A DNA stretch of 64,000 nt from Dicyema japonicum (Eukaryota; Dicyemida; Rhombozoa; Dicyemidae), in NCBI GenBank assembly GCA_011109175.1, contig RDEW01000005.1, positions 1,552,324-1,616,323 on the forward strand, given 5' to 3'. Below the pieces are notes generated by a model, which did not search any database, was not told where the DNA came from, and was given only the letters and a program-made list of their open reading frames with translations. This document shows, one piece after another, positions 12,560-24,365 of this stretch. Every line of letters begins with the position of its first letter. Positions within the stretch are counted from its first letter, which is position 1. The translations under genes were made by a program, and so were the position numbers.

Positions 12560-12775
12560 TATGGTTTCTTTAAATTCCAAGAGGCGGCAGTTGATCCGCC
12601 TATCTCAGGCAACGTCCAATGTTTGGTTAGCAACAAAAAGGATATCTATGCTACTCTACTGGAGGGGTTCTCATAATATATGGGTGGACGTGCTGTTTCG
12701 ACATGAAGTGTGTTTCGTTCCAACAGTGGAAATTAGATATACCTTAATTAGATATTAATTTCTCAACCTCTTCCC
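12560..12775 (+). repeat. SIDE-like element, type B, plus orientation
   Basis: Matches the reverse of the 13.2 and 49.8 kb elements: ttgatccgcctatctcaggc, a cgaaaaagg-like segment, actggaggggtt, and a tail of caacagtggaaattagatat then ccttaattag. The head is missing and the copy is more diverged than the other two. Confidence 0.6.
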
Positions 12776-13216
12776 GATAAATCCTGATGGATTATTAAAT
12801 GACTTCTCTTATAAGTCTTGCGATTGATTTTATGTGATATTCCATATTTTGTAAGTCACCAGGAAAAATCGTTAATTTATTATGCAATTTATACAACCTG
12901 TCCATTATTGTGCCGGTCACATAGTAAGAATTTTTTCAATTTTCAAAATTAGGACATTATCTGATACCCATTCTTAAGAGAGCTGATGGACCCATTAAAG
13001 TTGATGAGGTTGTAGTAATAGTATCGTATGTTCGTAACAACAACAGGACTGCCACCAGTAGTAATGTTTCAATAAATTAAACTTCAGCTTAGGCAGAACT
13101 TACACTTTATTTAAAAAAAGCAGTCATTCGTAACTTCATATTAAATGAAAATTGAGAAAACAGAATTCAATTAAAATCAACTAAAGAGATATCAGTGTAC
13201 TGTTTAGATTTTTATT
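12776..13216. other. intergenic, one possible exon
   Basis: A 42-codon frame (about 12,952-13,079) reads YLIPILKRADGPIKVDEVVV, then IVSYVRNNN, and is preceded by a 29-bp GT..AG segment like the introns of this genome. I cannot assign it to a family. Otherwise AT-rich. Confidence 0.2.
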
Positions 13217-13217
13217 A

Positions 13218-13560
13218 TTAACCCCGGGTACACAGAGAAAGTTAACAGTTAACAACTAATTAAGTGTATTCAGTTTCCACTGTCACAGAAACAGAGTCCT
13301 TCAACGTTACAGAATTCTATCCGGAACTAGCACAAAAAGTAAATGACATCCATTCCTTGCAGTTGTGGAAACCCCTCCAGTTAAGTTGGGGAGAGCAAAT
13401 GATCCTTTTTCGTGCCAGCCTGTCACTGGGCGCCATCTGAGATAGGTGGATCAAATGAAGCCACTATAGCAGGAAAGGGAAAAGGAGGAACATACAAAGT
13501 AAACTGAAATCTTCAGCCAATCAACCACATAGCACCACATGGGGCCACGTGGACGAATTT
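13218..13560 (-). repeat. SIDE-like element, type B, minus orientation
   Basis: Near twin of the element at 49,783-50,095. On the minus strand: head with gtggtgctatgtggttgatt, then catttgatccacctatctca, cgaaaaaggatcatttgctc, actggaggggtttccacaac, and a tail with cacttaattagttgttaac and ctctgtgtacccggggttaa. The part from gtggctt to tttgctc matches the 5' leader of the full LINE at 24,366, and the tail matches that LINE's 3' end. So the element is an internally deleted derivative of it. Confidence 0.8.
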
Positions 13561-14682
13561 TAAAAGCACTGTTTAAAGAAATGAAAACATTTAGATAAAA
13601 TAAATGACATGAAACTCGATATTTTCTGGGTGTCTACCATTTCAAACTAAGCATCTTATTATAGTCTTTAATTAGTTAGTTACTTACCCTGACCCTACTA
13701 ATATGTGGGTTCCGTACCCAGAGCGCACAGTTATGCAAATTATCTTTTTCTTGAGTGAATTGATCTTTGTTCTATTGGAAGCGGATAGACTGAAGGCCCA
13801 AGATACCCAAGTGTACTCGACAGTATGTTTCAGGAACTAGATAGAGGTTATAACTGAGCATTCCTCCGACACTGGAGAGAAATGCGTCCGTCTTCTCTCC
13901 AACAACCCTGGAGGTCTCCATCGTAAAGTGGGATGAAATTATAGTTATCGCTGAGGGATTTATACTTTTGGATTTTCCCAGCCTCCGCCTTGTCCTTCTT
14001 TTTTAACACAAATAAAATATTTTATTTTACCTTTTCCTCTAAAGCCTAATCTTTCACTACATAAACACCTTCAGTTGATCTCTATTACTATTGGGAGAGG
14101 TCGAGTGGATAAATAGTTTAACATGACAAATTCTGACCATATTATGAGAGAAACACGTGTGAATTCAAACATGAAGTTATCCGGCTACAAGGCCCTAGTA
14201 GAATAATTCATCATTACGATGATATGACGGGGTTGATTATAACGGGAGAGCATAAGTCTCATCTCCGTTTGAACTATTCACCCACAACTCTTTTATTCGA
14301 ATTCCCCGTAATGCTCACATAACTTAGTTTTTCTTATATTTCACCATGTTTGTCTCCCAGTTGACTACAGTTTCTGATTTTTCATAATTTTTAATTCTTT
14401 TTTCCATAAAGCGTGGTTTCTCAGGTCATTAAAGCATACATGCTCCGGTACCATTGACACGCAGTTCACTTTTGGCCGTTGTGGCATTAACCCTGTAGTT
14501 TCAAGTAAACTCGAGGCTGAAGGCTCACTTATCCATAACCCCCATGTTTAAGTTTCAAAGGGGAACAATAATTTTCACCTCAATATTCCGCCAATTGTCA
14601 GCTGAATAAATAATAAAAATAAATGACTTTCTGTGTCCACTTTTGCATTTTTAACGGTCCTTTGATTTTATTATTTATTTAT
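13561..14682. other. intergenic, possible decayed tRNA-like repeat
   Basis: No gene found. At 14,095-14,190 a segment with gaggtcgagtggataaata and, about 60 bp on, gtgtgaattcaaaca resembles degraded A and B boxes. It may be another SINE head but has no second copy in the window to confirm it. Sequence near 13,860-13,930 looks like old LINE leader but cannot be placed. Confidence 0.25.
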
Positions 14683-14965
14683 TAGAGCGCAGTGTAACGA
14701 GTGCCGGACAAGAGGCTTGATGACCCCTGGATCGAATCCCGTTGATGTAGATTTCAGTTGAAGGTTCCACGCATCTACGTTTCTTTGACTTGGCGAATAA
14801 CGCCGTCATCAGTGAACATTTCACTGCGGGACAGGATCGTCTATAAAAAACATACCCCCAACAAAAAGAAAAAAGAAGTGAAGGGCATTCATTGGTTCTC
14901 CACTACGATTAGTTATCATTACTGATTTTCACTTCAACAAAGTGTGTCCTGATGAGCGGAGCTGT
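14683..14965 (+). mobile_element. tRNA-derived SINE, copy 2
   Basis: Starts with agagcgcagtgtaacgagtg (A-box region) and ggatcgaatcccgttg (B-box region). It continues through gttccacgcatctacg and cagtgaacatttcactgcgg to a 3' part with gaagtg and tctccact. Aligned with copy 1 it is similar over about 280 bp in the opposite orientation. This proves a dispersed repeat, not a local duplication. Confidence 0.8.
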
Positions 14966-15019
14966 AGCTTATATAAATCTGTGTATAAGTGTAGTTTTAA
15001 ATTTATTTAAAAATCCGGA

Positions 15020-15550
15020 TCACCGAGTAAGAAATACAGAAAAAAACGTCAGACAGTTAGGTAATCCCATTTCCCGCAATCAATCGAGCCATCCAAAAAA
15101 CCTCTTATCAAAACAATCAAGGGACAAAGTACTACTTAGGTTTAAATTGGCTTCCATTTGACTTAAATTATGAAAATCACAAACATGAGAAGATTCATTT
15201 CAGTGTTCTTGTAAGCTGCAGAATATCTATAAATCTGAGATAAATCAGTAAACAGTTTGACTTCAAAATGATCGACAACCTCACGACAGGACATTCATGG
15301 TGATCAGGAATTAATAAAGAGGGAATCAATTGATGGATTCCGGGATAAAGGAGGGTCCTCAACAAACTAAGTGATCCCAGTATCCTTGGATAGTAAACCC
15401 ATCCTTTCCAAACATCGTGTCCATTCATATTTCCAATTGTGGGAACCCCTCCAGTAAAACAGGAAAGAGAGAAAACTTTTCTAATAACGACCGGGCACTG
15501 TGCGTCTCCTTGGACCGGCGGATCAATGAAACCTCTGGATTTAATTTCAT
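15020..15550 (-). mobile_element. APE-LINE 3' end and SIDE fragments
   Basis: The minus strand encodes WMARLIAGNGIT followed by stop and ctaactgtctgacg, matching the C-terminus and tail of the LINE at 59.0 kb. Further right, ggatcacttagtttgttg (about 15,370, minus) is another LINE end. The segment at 15,430-15,545 repeats the gtgggaacccctccag and ggaccggcggatcaatga blocks of type B SIDEs. At least two overlapping insertions are present. Confidence 0.55.
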
Positions 15551-15764
15551 TATTAATCGAGTGTTAAAAAACCGGAAGCTGGAATTTATTTATTAACCCC
15601 AGTCTTAAATTTTTTTGTAAGTCCTGCACAAATAGTCATGATTTATTAATAGGGCGAATTTTTTTTAATTTAAAAAATAAAAAATTTTAACCGAAAAATT
15701 AACTTTATTAACCTAAAACTAAAAAAATTAACCTAAAAATTTAACTAAACAATTACAAACACTA

Positions 15765-17240
15765 AAACTGTTTGTTACACATACAAATTACATAATTTTC
15801 TAAATTTTCTTGTAGAAAATTTCGGTTGGATCTTAGAAAACTCTTTATTTGAGAGAAAATTCTTTCAACCGAGCACGAGGTCGGCTGACAATTCAGGAGT
15901 AATGAATACTCGGCAGGAGATATTTTTAAATTAGTCATTTTTATTATTGTCGAAATATCATTTTTTAAAGCCTTTTAATTATGTATTCTTTGATATATTT
16001 GTTGTCATTTCCAAATTCCAACGATTCTAAACAATCATATGCCTGTTCAATTGTGAAGCGCGTACTTTCGTAATAACATCTTCAATAGCGATATTACTCT
16101 GAAACCTGGAATTTTTGAATAACTTCGGATAAGGTCACATAGACTGCTCACTAACACATGGTTTTGAAGACTTTCTTTGGCTATTCAAACTAGATATCTA
16201 TCATCCCCGAATGATTCAAAAATATTTTATAATCCGATCAGATTTTCTGAATAGTAAGTAGCGGCCTTAAACCAACTCCCCCATCTTGTCAAATGCGCAC
16301 GAGGTAGAATGGCGATGTTTCTGTCTTTGAATATTAGTTTTCTTATATTGTTCTTGTTAATTGCTGCTTGTACAGTAGTTATCATCAAATCAATTTCCGG
16401 ACAAGAGTCTCTATTTTCTCACAACAATTGTGTAATAGATGAACGGCACATGTGACTTGGAATAACTTGGGGTAAAGATTTTTAAGTATTTTGCCAGCTA
16501 AAATATAAAATTTTTCATATAATTTGCAGCATCCAAAATTAACAAAAGGAAATTATCCCTTTGAACCAAATTATTTCCAAGTGCATCATCGACATCTGAG
16601 TATGATGTTCTTGTTAGGAGCAGATTCTATCGCCTTAAACGATAACAGATATGTTGTTTCAGGAGAATTTAACGATCCAATCATCACAGCAACGTATCTT
16701 TGACCCCGGATTTTCGTTTCATCCGTATTAGCAAAAACTTTTTGATTGCTTCAAAATAAAGTAAATTTTTATACACAAGTTTTTGTTGAATTAACAATTT
16801 TTGATCCATTATGATTTGATCCAAACAGCTTTTAGCTTTTGATGGTGAGGGAACTCGTATAGAGCCTCCGTAGAAGCAATTCTCTAAGCCATGGTATAGA
16901 TAGTTTGTTTAGTAGAATATCAGATTTTATAAGTGCTCTGGTGACTTGTAGATCCCAATCATCAATTTTGGAATATTGGTCAATGTGTGTTTGGTGCGAT
17001 TTGGTCAGATAATCTACAAAAAATAATTGTTATTTTCCAAAACTCAATGAATTTTGATGTTTTTGTGAGGCTCGATGGGAATTTACAAAATGCCTTTTCT
17101 CGCATTTTATATTGCACAAACAGAGTCGCACCATTCTCAATAATCATAAATTCTTTAGGATAATCCTTTACAATAGGCTTAGCTTTAATTTGGTACAATT
17201 TTGCTATCTTAGGCATGTCAGCCAAAAATTTTAGTGGCAA
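15765..17240 (-). mobile_element. hAT transposase, decayed, full span
   Basis: The start at 17,240 gives MPLKFLADMPKIAKLYQIK and KDYPKEFMIIENGATLF. The middle has LTRWGSWFKAATYYSENL (about 16,300), a signature of hAT transposases. The end has LLNCQPTSCSVERIFSQIKS and QENLENYVI, the hAT C-terminal dimerisation region. Many stops and frameshifts lie between, so it is dead. A related copy lies at 39.2-39.8 kb. The R4-like LINE begins 125 bp beyond its N-terminus. Confidence 0.82.
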
Positions 17241-17364
17241 AATATATTATTAATAGTTAATTTAAAAAATTAATTAATTAAATCAAAAATTTTAAATTTT
17301 AACTTTTTAATTTAATAATTTTGTTTAATATATTTTAACGAAACAACGAGTCACAAGTAATTAA

Positions 17365-19890
17365 TTAATTAGCTAATCTCCTCTTCTTGGGGCCAACGTC
17401 AATTGTCAGTATAGGTGTGTTTTCGTTGTCGCACAACCCACATTCCGAGACTCCCCTAGGTCGACATTCCTTATCAGCTTCCTCCTCATCAGGTATCGAT
17501 ACTCCATGTCTATCTTCAGCTTGCATGCTCTCCAACGTCTTTCTCAATACTAACGTTTGGATGTACGCTTTCACCCTTTCCTCCAGTTTGAGGGCATCCA
17601 GATGGCCCTTGAAGAATCTCGAAACAATCCCATCCCAGGTAATGACTACAGGGATTATTTTTACCTTTGCGCGATGAATACATCCGAGTTCGTTCGCCAG
17701 TAAGTCATACTTATGGAACTTTTCCACCTCGACTTGCTTGAGGCAGTTTTGGGACGTGATCCCAATTTCAACGAGAGTAATCGTATTACGCACCTTATCA
17801 TGAACGAAAATATCGGGTTTGTTATTCTGTACAGCCGTATCTGTACTAATCGTTGTGTCTACACGAATCTCCACAAATTCATTTGAGACAACAGATTGGA
17901 CTGAGTGGGTCTTCAGTTTCTTAGTTTTTCTTATTCCATATTGACGGCAGAGGTGTAAGTGAATACATCTGACCACCTCGTTATGCCGCCTGAGATACGA
18001 GCTATTCAGCATTCTCCCACATCTAGTTGCAAGGTGATCAACGGTCTTCTTTCCTGAGTTACAATGTTTGCACTTGGCTTCTCCATTATCAAAAAACATG
18101 TTACGATCCTGAAGCAGACACAGCCTTCCTTCGGTTACAGGAGAATGATTTCCATGAACTAACCACCCTGAGGATTCAGCAATATTCACTTCGGTATCTT
18201 TCAGACACTCAAATAGAATAGAGTGCAGCGGTTTCTCTTCAATTTTTCCCAGTAGATATTCATGTTGTATTTCCATCAATTTCAACATTGTCAAATCCTT
18301 CACATTTTCAATGTTGTACTTTCTTGAGATGAATTCTACGATAGTGGCCATGTGTATTTTCTTTGAATTAATGACCCGTAGAATTCCCGCTCTTCTTAGG
18401 CAGTAATTTGCCTTATGTTCCAAATCACTATAAAATTGGAGGAGCATTCTTTCTGCTTTGTTACTGACTGACTCGAGGCCTCTTCCAAATTTATTTCTTG
18501 GTAGATAAAGTCTTTCTTTGTTTGCCGGTTGCAAGTGGATATGACTGTCCATAAGAATTCTGCGAATATTTTTATCAATCTGTTCAAACTCTCCAGGTTC
18601 GATATCAATCAATCCAATGTAATAGTTGTAAAGGGAGATTGCATACTCATTCATAGCTTTAAACAGGTTCACTGAGTTTAAATCCGTCTTCGTCAAATTT
18701 TTGATCCGCTTAGATACTTCTCCATAGATTTTATTCATAATTTCTCCTTTAAGAACATTGCTGTTCTTATCTTCAAGAACTCCCAAATATCGGTATCCAT
18801 CCAATCCATCAAGGAAACGAGCTTTCCCAGACAAGGACTTGACATTTGTTGCAGATTTGTCAAAGTTCCTCTCCAACCCGGCTGCATCAAAAAACGAATC
18901 AACTTCTTCCATCATCATAACCATTGAATCACTTTTGTGAGAAAACAACTTTATATCGTCCATAAACAGAAGGTGATTAGTGGCATATGTTGGCTCTCCA
19001 TTTCCCGGGCTTCCCATAGTTACTTTAGGAAATTTTCCATTCAATATTCGGCTAAGGGGGTCCATTAACAAAGCAAAGATCTGTGGCGAAAGAGAGTCCC
19101 CCTGTAGAATTCCTCTTCTTATTCTAATCTCCCCCAACACTTTTCCTTCCAAATTCAGTCGTATCTTCCATTTCCCAACAAGTTTCGTGATAAAACTCAC
19201 AATCCAGAAAGGCAGGCCAGAATTCTGGAGCACTTCGCCCAAAAACTCGTGGTCAACGGAATCAAATGCTTTTTTAACATCGATCCAGGTAGAACATAAG
19301 TTACTTCCATTTCTTTGATTTAAATATTGGTTCACCAAAGCTTGTTCTTTGGCTCCTTGACACATCCTCCGAGTTCCCAATTGATTATCACTTAAGAGAT
19401 CGTACGATTCAATATATTCAGATAATTTCTTGTTCACACACTTTGTCAATAGTTTATAGAGATTAGGCATACAAGTAATTGGTCTTAACTCCTTGGGTGA
19501 ATTACATACGTCCACTTTTGGTATAAGATGTGTTATCCCCGTGTAGAACCAATCACCAGGCGTATATTCATCATTTATGATCTTCTGAATCTCCTCGCAA
19601 AGATGTTCATGAATCGAAGTAAAACTTTTGATAAAGAAGTTATAAACTCCGTCGCACCCAGACGCTTTCCAATTTGGAAGCATCTTGATAGTATCGACGA
19701 TCGCTTCCTTTGTAAAATCGGCTCCAAAGACGGTGGAGGAAGTAGATCCGCCCTCTCTATTTTCCTACTGTAGCGGACTTGATCCTTAAAGCGGAAGAGT
19801 TTTGATAATGTAAGTTCTTCACCCTGACCGATTGGGAAAATTGATTTATTTAACATTAACGTGAAATTAATTATTAAAATAATAGTCAAT
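17365..19890 (-). mobile_element. R4/Dong-like LINE with restriction-like endonuclease, largest open frame of the window
   Basis: A 772-codon frame runs from 19,683 to 17,365. Its N-terminal extension continues in another frame to about 19,890 (FGADFTKEAIVDTIK precedes MLPNWKASGCDGVYNFF), so one frameshift separates them. RT motifs in order: LRPITCMPNLYKLLTK, STWIDVKKAFDSVDH, RRGILQGDSLSPQIFALLMD, LLFMDDIKLFSHKSD. The C-terminal part has a CKHC..H..C zinc knuckle, RRHNEVV, and a PD-(D/E)xK-like endonuclease (NNKPDIFVHDK, then ITLVEIGIT). The FMDD motif and the C-terminal endonuclease fit the R4/Dong/Rex6 lineage. The flank is TAAT-rich. Being open over more than 2.3 kb, it is likely the youngest LINE here. 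Its 5' end is truncated. Confidence 0.88.
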
Positions 19891-20278
19891 AATATTTATT
19901 GAATTATTACATAATAATTCATTGTCTGAGTTGATTAATTAAAGCTTCTTATGTGCTCCCTAAAAGTCCTCCTATATTGTTCCAACTTTCAGTTAGTCAA
20001 CCATTTCTTCTTTGATGCATCTAAATAGATATTTTTGAATATATGGAACCCCAGGATCACTGGGTCAAAGAGAAAGAAATAAAGTTCTCATCTATGGTTC
20101 TGGGAACTCTCAACTAAGAGGAAAATGAACAGGACTTTACTTCCTCTAAATTCGCTAAAGTCATTTATTTAACTAATTCATTCGCCACTTAATAGAATTG
20201 ACAACGATACAGCTAATGGAAGGTTTTTCAAAAATACAATTTTTAGAATTTAAACTTCAGATTTTGTCAAGAATTCTA
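19891..20278. other. intergenic stretch upstream of the kinase gene
   Basis: No coding or repeat content recognised. It separates the LINE's truncated 5' end from the kinase start on the opposite strand, so it may hold the kinase promoter. Confidence 0.35.
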
Positions 20279-21641
20279 ATGAAACCGAGGATGAAACTAA
20301 GGAAAACAGGGCCACTAGGATATCCAGATATCAATGAAATACCAATCTATGAAAATACTGTAATTTGATTCATATTAAATCCCAGATTATAAAATCGCCT
20401 AGTGATTGCTACGTAATCACCGAATTCATCGATCGGGGGTTTTCGGACAGGTATACAAGGCGACTCAAGAAAGCACGAAGAAATCAGTGGCCATTAAAAT
20501 CCTCCGAATTGATGAGGATAGTGAATCACTATTCGAGGTACCAAGTATGTCTGAAAAAAGCTTGAATCTCTGTTAGATTCTGAAAAACGATGGAGGAAAA
20601 AAGTTTTTTATCCTCGAATTAATCGAAGTATTTCTTGTATCATGATTTCCCGTGTTTTGTGACTGAATTCCTTTCAATGAAATTTGATTCAATTTATAGA
20701 AAAAAATGGACCTATTGCAACTGAGTGGCATCAGATCCATTACATATCAGGTTAGAGTCTTTTTCATTTATATTTATTATTTTTAAATGAAACTTTTATT
20801 ATTATTTTTTTATTTTTAACAATTTTTTCTAAATGTTTTATGTGTTGTTTAGATGCTACGAGCTTTGGTCAAGTTGCAAGAACATGGGATTATCCACTCA
20901 GACATAAAACCCGAAAACATCATGCTAGTGAATCACAAGCGGTATCCATATAGCGTGAGATTGGTGGATTTTGGTTCATCAGTCACAAAATATTATTTCC
21001 ATGACTGCTACTATGTTCAAAGCCGGCATTACAGGTCGCGTGGATTTCTCAAGTTAGAGCTCCGAGGTTTTGCTGGGCTGCCAGATTGACGCTAAAATCG
21101 ACATGTGGTCTCTTGGATGCGTAATGGCCGAGCTCTTTTACTGCTCAATTCTCTTCCCGGGCAAAAACGAGTACCAACAGGTTCATGACCCCCTAACCAT
21201 AGCTCTTCTATATTACTATGGTAGAGGGAATGCCTCCAAAGGAAATGCTCAGTATAGGATCAAGGACGTCAGAGTTCTTTGATTGCCAAACCTCTAAGAA
21301 TGGCGATAAAATGTGGAGTATGAAGGTAACCACGTGACTTATTTGTAGTCCAAGGAGAGATATTATGCGGGGGCTTGCTAAAATTCCAAAAGACGTTAAA
21401 GTTGACATACCAGTAAGAATTTGACTCCTTAGATTAGAGATTGTCGGACCTGGTAAAAAATCAATCAAGTTGGAAGATGCCCAGTGCTTACTATCAAGTG
21501 CTTTTCGCAGACTTTGTCACATATAGTCGATTGCTTGATAGTATATTGAAACTAAATCCGGCTGAGAGAATTGATCCCAAAGGAGCTCTGAGTCATGGTT
21601 TCATTGATTTTACCCACATCCTACCTACTCACTCCCAATAG
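20279..21641 (+). CDS. DYRK/YAK1-family protein kinase
   Basis: DYRK/YAK1 kinases autophosphorylate an activation-loop tyrosine and then phosphorylate Ser/Thr in growth and stress control. Visible blocks: MKPRMKLRKTGPLGYPDINE; P-loop GVFGQVYKATQ and VAIKILRI; ELIEVF..YHDFPCFVTEFLS; LRALVKLQEHGIIHSDIKPE with the HSD catalytic loop; LVDFGSS; YYVQSRHY (the YxY activation loop appears as YYV); IDMWSLGCVMAEL; VEGMPPKEML and TSEFFD, typical of DYRKs; and a last exon ending FTHILPTHSQ. Introns: 20360-20385, 20538-20560, 20751-20852 (102 bp), 21035-21059, 21181-21202, about 21326-21348, 21413-21437. Frame breaks sit at a G5 run (20,435), an A5 run (20,583), near 20,650 and an A7 run (20,700). Kinase identity is firm. 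Whether it is intact is uncertain. Confidence 0.82.
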
Positions 21642-21709
21642 TTAAATTGGCTGTTTATTAATAGTACGAGAATGGCGTTTTGGATGATGCCGAGTTGCTA
21701 CAGGGAGTC

Positions 21710-22909
21710 CTATCGAACTGAGACGGTACCTGAGGATCCCAAGTTATGAATAAGCCGATGGAATCTGATATTATTAAATCTACCAGGAATTTTTTTTAAA
21801 TAAATTAAATTTTGTTGAACATTTGTGCGTGTTAATTTCTCTATATGTTTTGGCTCTGTTTGTTTATCTGAGTCAATGTCATTATCTTCAGAAGCTGAGA
21901 CTGTTTGGTATTGCCCAACTAGGGATGATTCCCAATCTTTGGGATTTTCAGTGGGTAGTTCCAAGTCTAAGTTGACAAGTTTCTTCTGTCATTGGATTGT
22001 CGACTAGTCTATTCATGAGGATGTGAACAGTAAATTGTTTTCAGGATTGTCGTTTATATCATATATTTTTACTGGAATGCCACACCTATTAAAGCAGAGG
22101 GAGATTGTGTTTGATTTCACGTCCATCCAAGCTGTGCTAATCCACTGGATAGCATCCGAGAGAGAAATTTTTTCTGCAAGTGGTGTCGCATTGGTTTCTG
22201 TGTCTATTTTGGCAAAAAGTTAAGTCATTAGTAGTCTTCTGTATCTTTCTTTAAATTGGCTTTAGCTTTTCTCCTGTCGAACTGCATGCAAGCATTACAG
22301 TAAGACGTTCCTTCGACTTCTAAGATCCACTGTGATGATTACCTCTTACTGATAGTGTTTTATCAGGAAGGGCACGATCGAATAGTCCGGTTTCGTCGCA
22401 GTTAAATATATCCTCTGCTCGATATCCCTCAATTAGAAAAGGTACACGTTCCATCCAGTCAGAAACAACATCACTTTCACCACTGATACAGTACGACTGG
22501 ATTGAGTAACGGGACTTCCACCTCCATAACCAGCCAGTGTAAGCTTTAAAATCATTTTCGCCCAGTGCTTTAGCAAACTCTGTAGATTTTTCGATAATAA
22601 TTGGTCCTGACAAACAAAAGTTTTTGAAACGTGCTATCTGGAACCACTCCCAAATGATTTTATTCAAATTTTTAAATTTGCAGTTGTTGTCAAAACGTTT
22701 TTTTAGCAGAATTTGCGTTGTTATTAAATAATTCCAAAAAAAATATCAGCCTTTTTAAGTATGTCTGATACAGTGCTGCATCCAACTCCATACTTCTTGC
22801 TGAGAAATTTTTGTGTCGGCTTAGGTGTTTGGTTCGATTCATTTATTATTTGAATTTTCTTCTTTAAAGACAATTCGCAACGTAATCGTTTTCTTTGCGG
22901 AGCTATCAT
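21710..22909 (-). mobile_element. Tigger/pogo-type transposase, internally deleted
   Basis: The N-terminal CENPB-like helix-turn-helix (MIAPQRKRLRCELSLKKKIQ, KYGVGCSTVSDILKK) is followed by IWEWFQIARFKN, LSGPIIIEKSTEFAKALG, and the start of the DDE domain (DIFNCDETGLFDRALPDKTL, about 22,365). After the SKERLTVMLACM segment near 22,270-22,320 the frame jumps to a C-terminal region (NTISLCFNRCGIPVK, about 22,090). The central DDE part with the remaining catalytic residues is therefore missing. It lies tail to tail with the kinase gene, 70 bp apart. Confidence 0.85.
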
Positions 22910-23149
22910 CTTTTAGTTTTTGATTTTCTGTCGAGTTGTTCGCTCTATCGTTGTTCGCAATTCAAGGTTAAAGACGATTAATAAGATTAGATCAAAGATT
23001 GATGTAAGGAGGCCGGTTTATGATTAAAGAAAATTCAAGTTGGGACCACAAAATACGGCCTGTATTCGGAATAGAGGAGATCCGGTATATCGAAGATGAA
23101 ATAGCAGTGATGGCCTATGAGTGATTCGGGACCTGAAGTTTAGTCGGTT
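22910..23149. other. short intergenic stretch
   Basis: The gap between the Tigger copy and the split LINE. A segment at 23,120-23,170 that reads ggaattccggtat on the plus strand also appears in part at 23,070-23,090. No gene. Confidence 0.3.
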
Positions 23150-24365
23150 TTAAGGGAATTCCGGTATACTGAGGAATCGGTTTAGAGGGGTTTGACTGTA
23201 TTTTTTAATCTTGATTTTCTCGGCCAGATCGGCTGCAGATTGCGCCGGGCTGAGTATCATCGAGTTTGAGAAAGAATCCACAACAGTACAGTCCCATACG
23301 AGCGATTTTCGCTCAGTGAAAGTTAAGATAGTTAACCCATCCGGTCTTTTCCCGTCTCCGCGGTCCGATCCCACGGGCTCCAGTACTGCCGGGAAGCCTG
23401 CAATGACAATGTTGTTCATAGCAGCATGGCGGAGTACTCTGCTTGCACTCCTTTTGCACGAAAGCGGATGCAGCCCTTTGGCATCGACGATCCCTCCACA
23501 ACGACATTGGTGCTCGATGCAAACATCAAATCCCAGGCGTTGTGCTATCCCAGTCATCGTCCAAAAGGGTCCCCAGGGAGGAACACGGGAGTGCATCCAG
23601 CCACGCTCCGCTTCCATGGTTGGCGGCGGTCACGAGGCATGCAAGACGATGCTGGTTGGCCTCAGACTTTAGCACGTCGAAGGTATTCTTGGAGTAGATC
23701 TCATCCTAGTCAAGTTGCCTCGAAGGATCGTTCGGTGTATCCAAACCAGTTTCACACCATTCGCGACGAGCTTTATCGAAGACTTTTTCCCAAGAGAGTC
23801 CGGTTGGAAAACGTAGGATATCTTGGACCAAAAGGCTTTCACTTGAGAGCGATGACACATATGCTGGAAAGGTGATCTCCAGCGTCGACCTGAGACCCGT
23901 ACCTCCGAGCGTTTAGGAAGCTTGCATTGATTCCAACTCGGCACGTCAAAGTGGATGTTTAGAAGCAATTCAGCTGATTTTCTCAATGTCCTATCTAGTG
24001 ACATGAGGATGTCACAATGTTTGAAGCAGGAGAACATCGGATAGCGTATAAAAATTTGGGCAAGCCGATACTATTCTTCAAGAGGAAGAACGCTGTTTGA
24101 ACTCTTTTATTCTAAAAGAGTTTATCCTCTTTTTTTAGTAGATGGCTCCGCAGTTTTTTTCCATCAAGTGGAAACCCAAGAAAGTAAGTCCGCTCCTTGG
24201 GTACGACAGTAATTCCAAATAGTATCGAGTTGTAAGACTCGGCCACGATGATAAAATAACTCTCCGAGTATGTTATGTTTATTAGTTCCGATTTCTTTAT
24301 ATTTATCTCAAGTCCGAGGTTTCGTAGTGCCGGCACGGCATGTGACAGTGACAGAACGTCATGAA
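23150..24365 (-). mobile_element. 3' half of a YLDD/KRPDG LINE, split by another LINE
   Basis: The minus strand starts at the insertion point in the RT thumb (HDVLSLSHAVPALRNLGLEI, NIKKSELINI). It goes on through a frameshifted connector to FDVCIEHQCRCGGIVDAKGL, HPLSCKRS, GDGKRPDGLTILTF and SLVWDCTVVDSF, a zinc knuckle plus a PD-(D/E)xK-like endonuclease. It then enters the C-terminal segment (SAADLAEKIKIKKYS), where it is truncated. The 5' half resumes at 27,312 in the same frame once the intruding element and one target copy are removed. Plus-strand frames here are shadows of this high-GC remnant. Confidence 0.85.

Noticed and set aside
20279-21641. Reading the kinase as PRP4/PRPF4B
   Set aside because: The PxEML, TSEFFD and YxxSRHY blocks and the C-terminal lobe fit DYRK/YAK1 better. 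PRP4-specific segments are absent.
23211-23875. Several plus-strand frames of 84-153 codons
   Set aside because: They are antisense shadows of the higher-GC KRPDG LINE on the minus strand. Their sequence has no family of its own.
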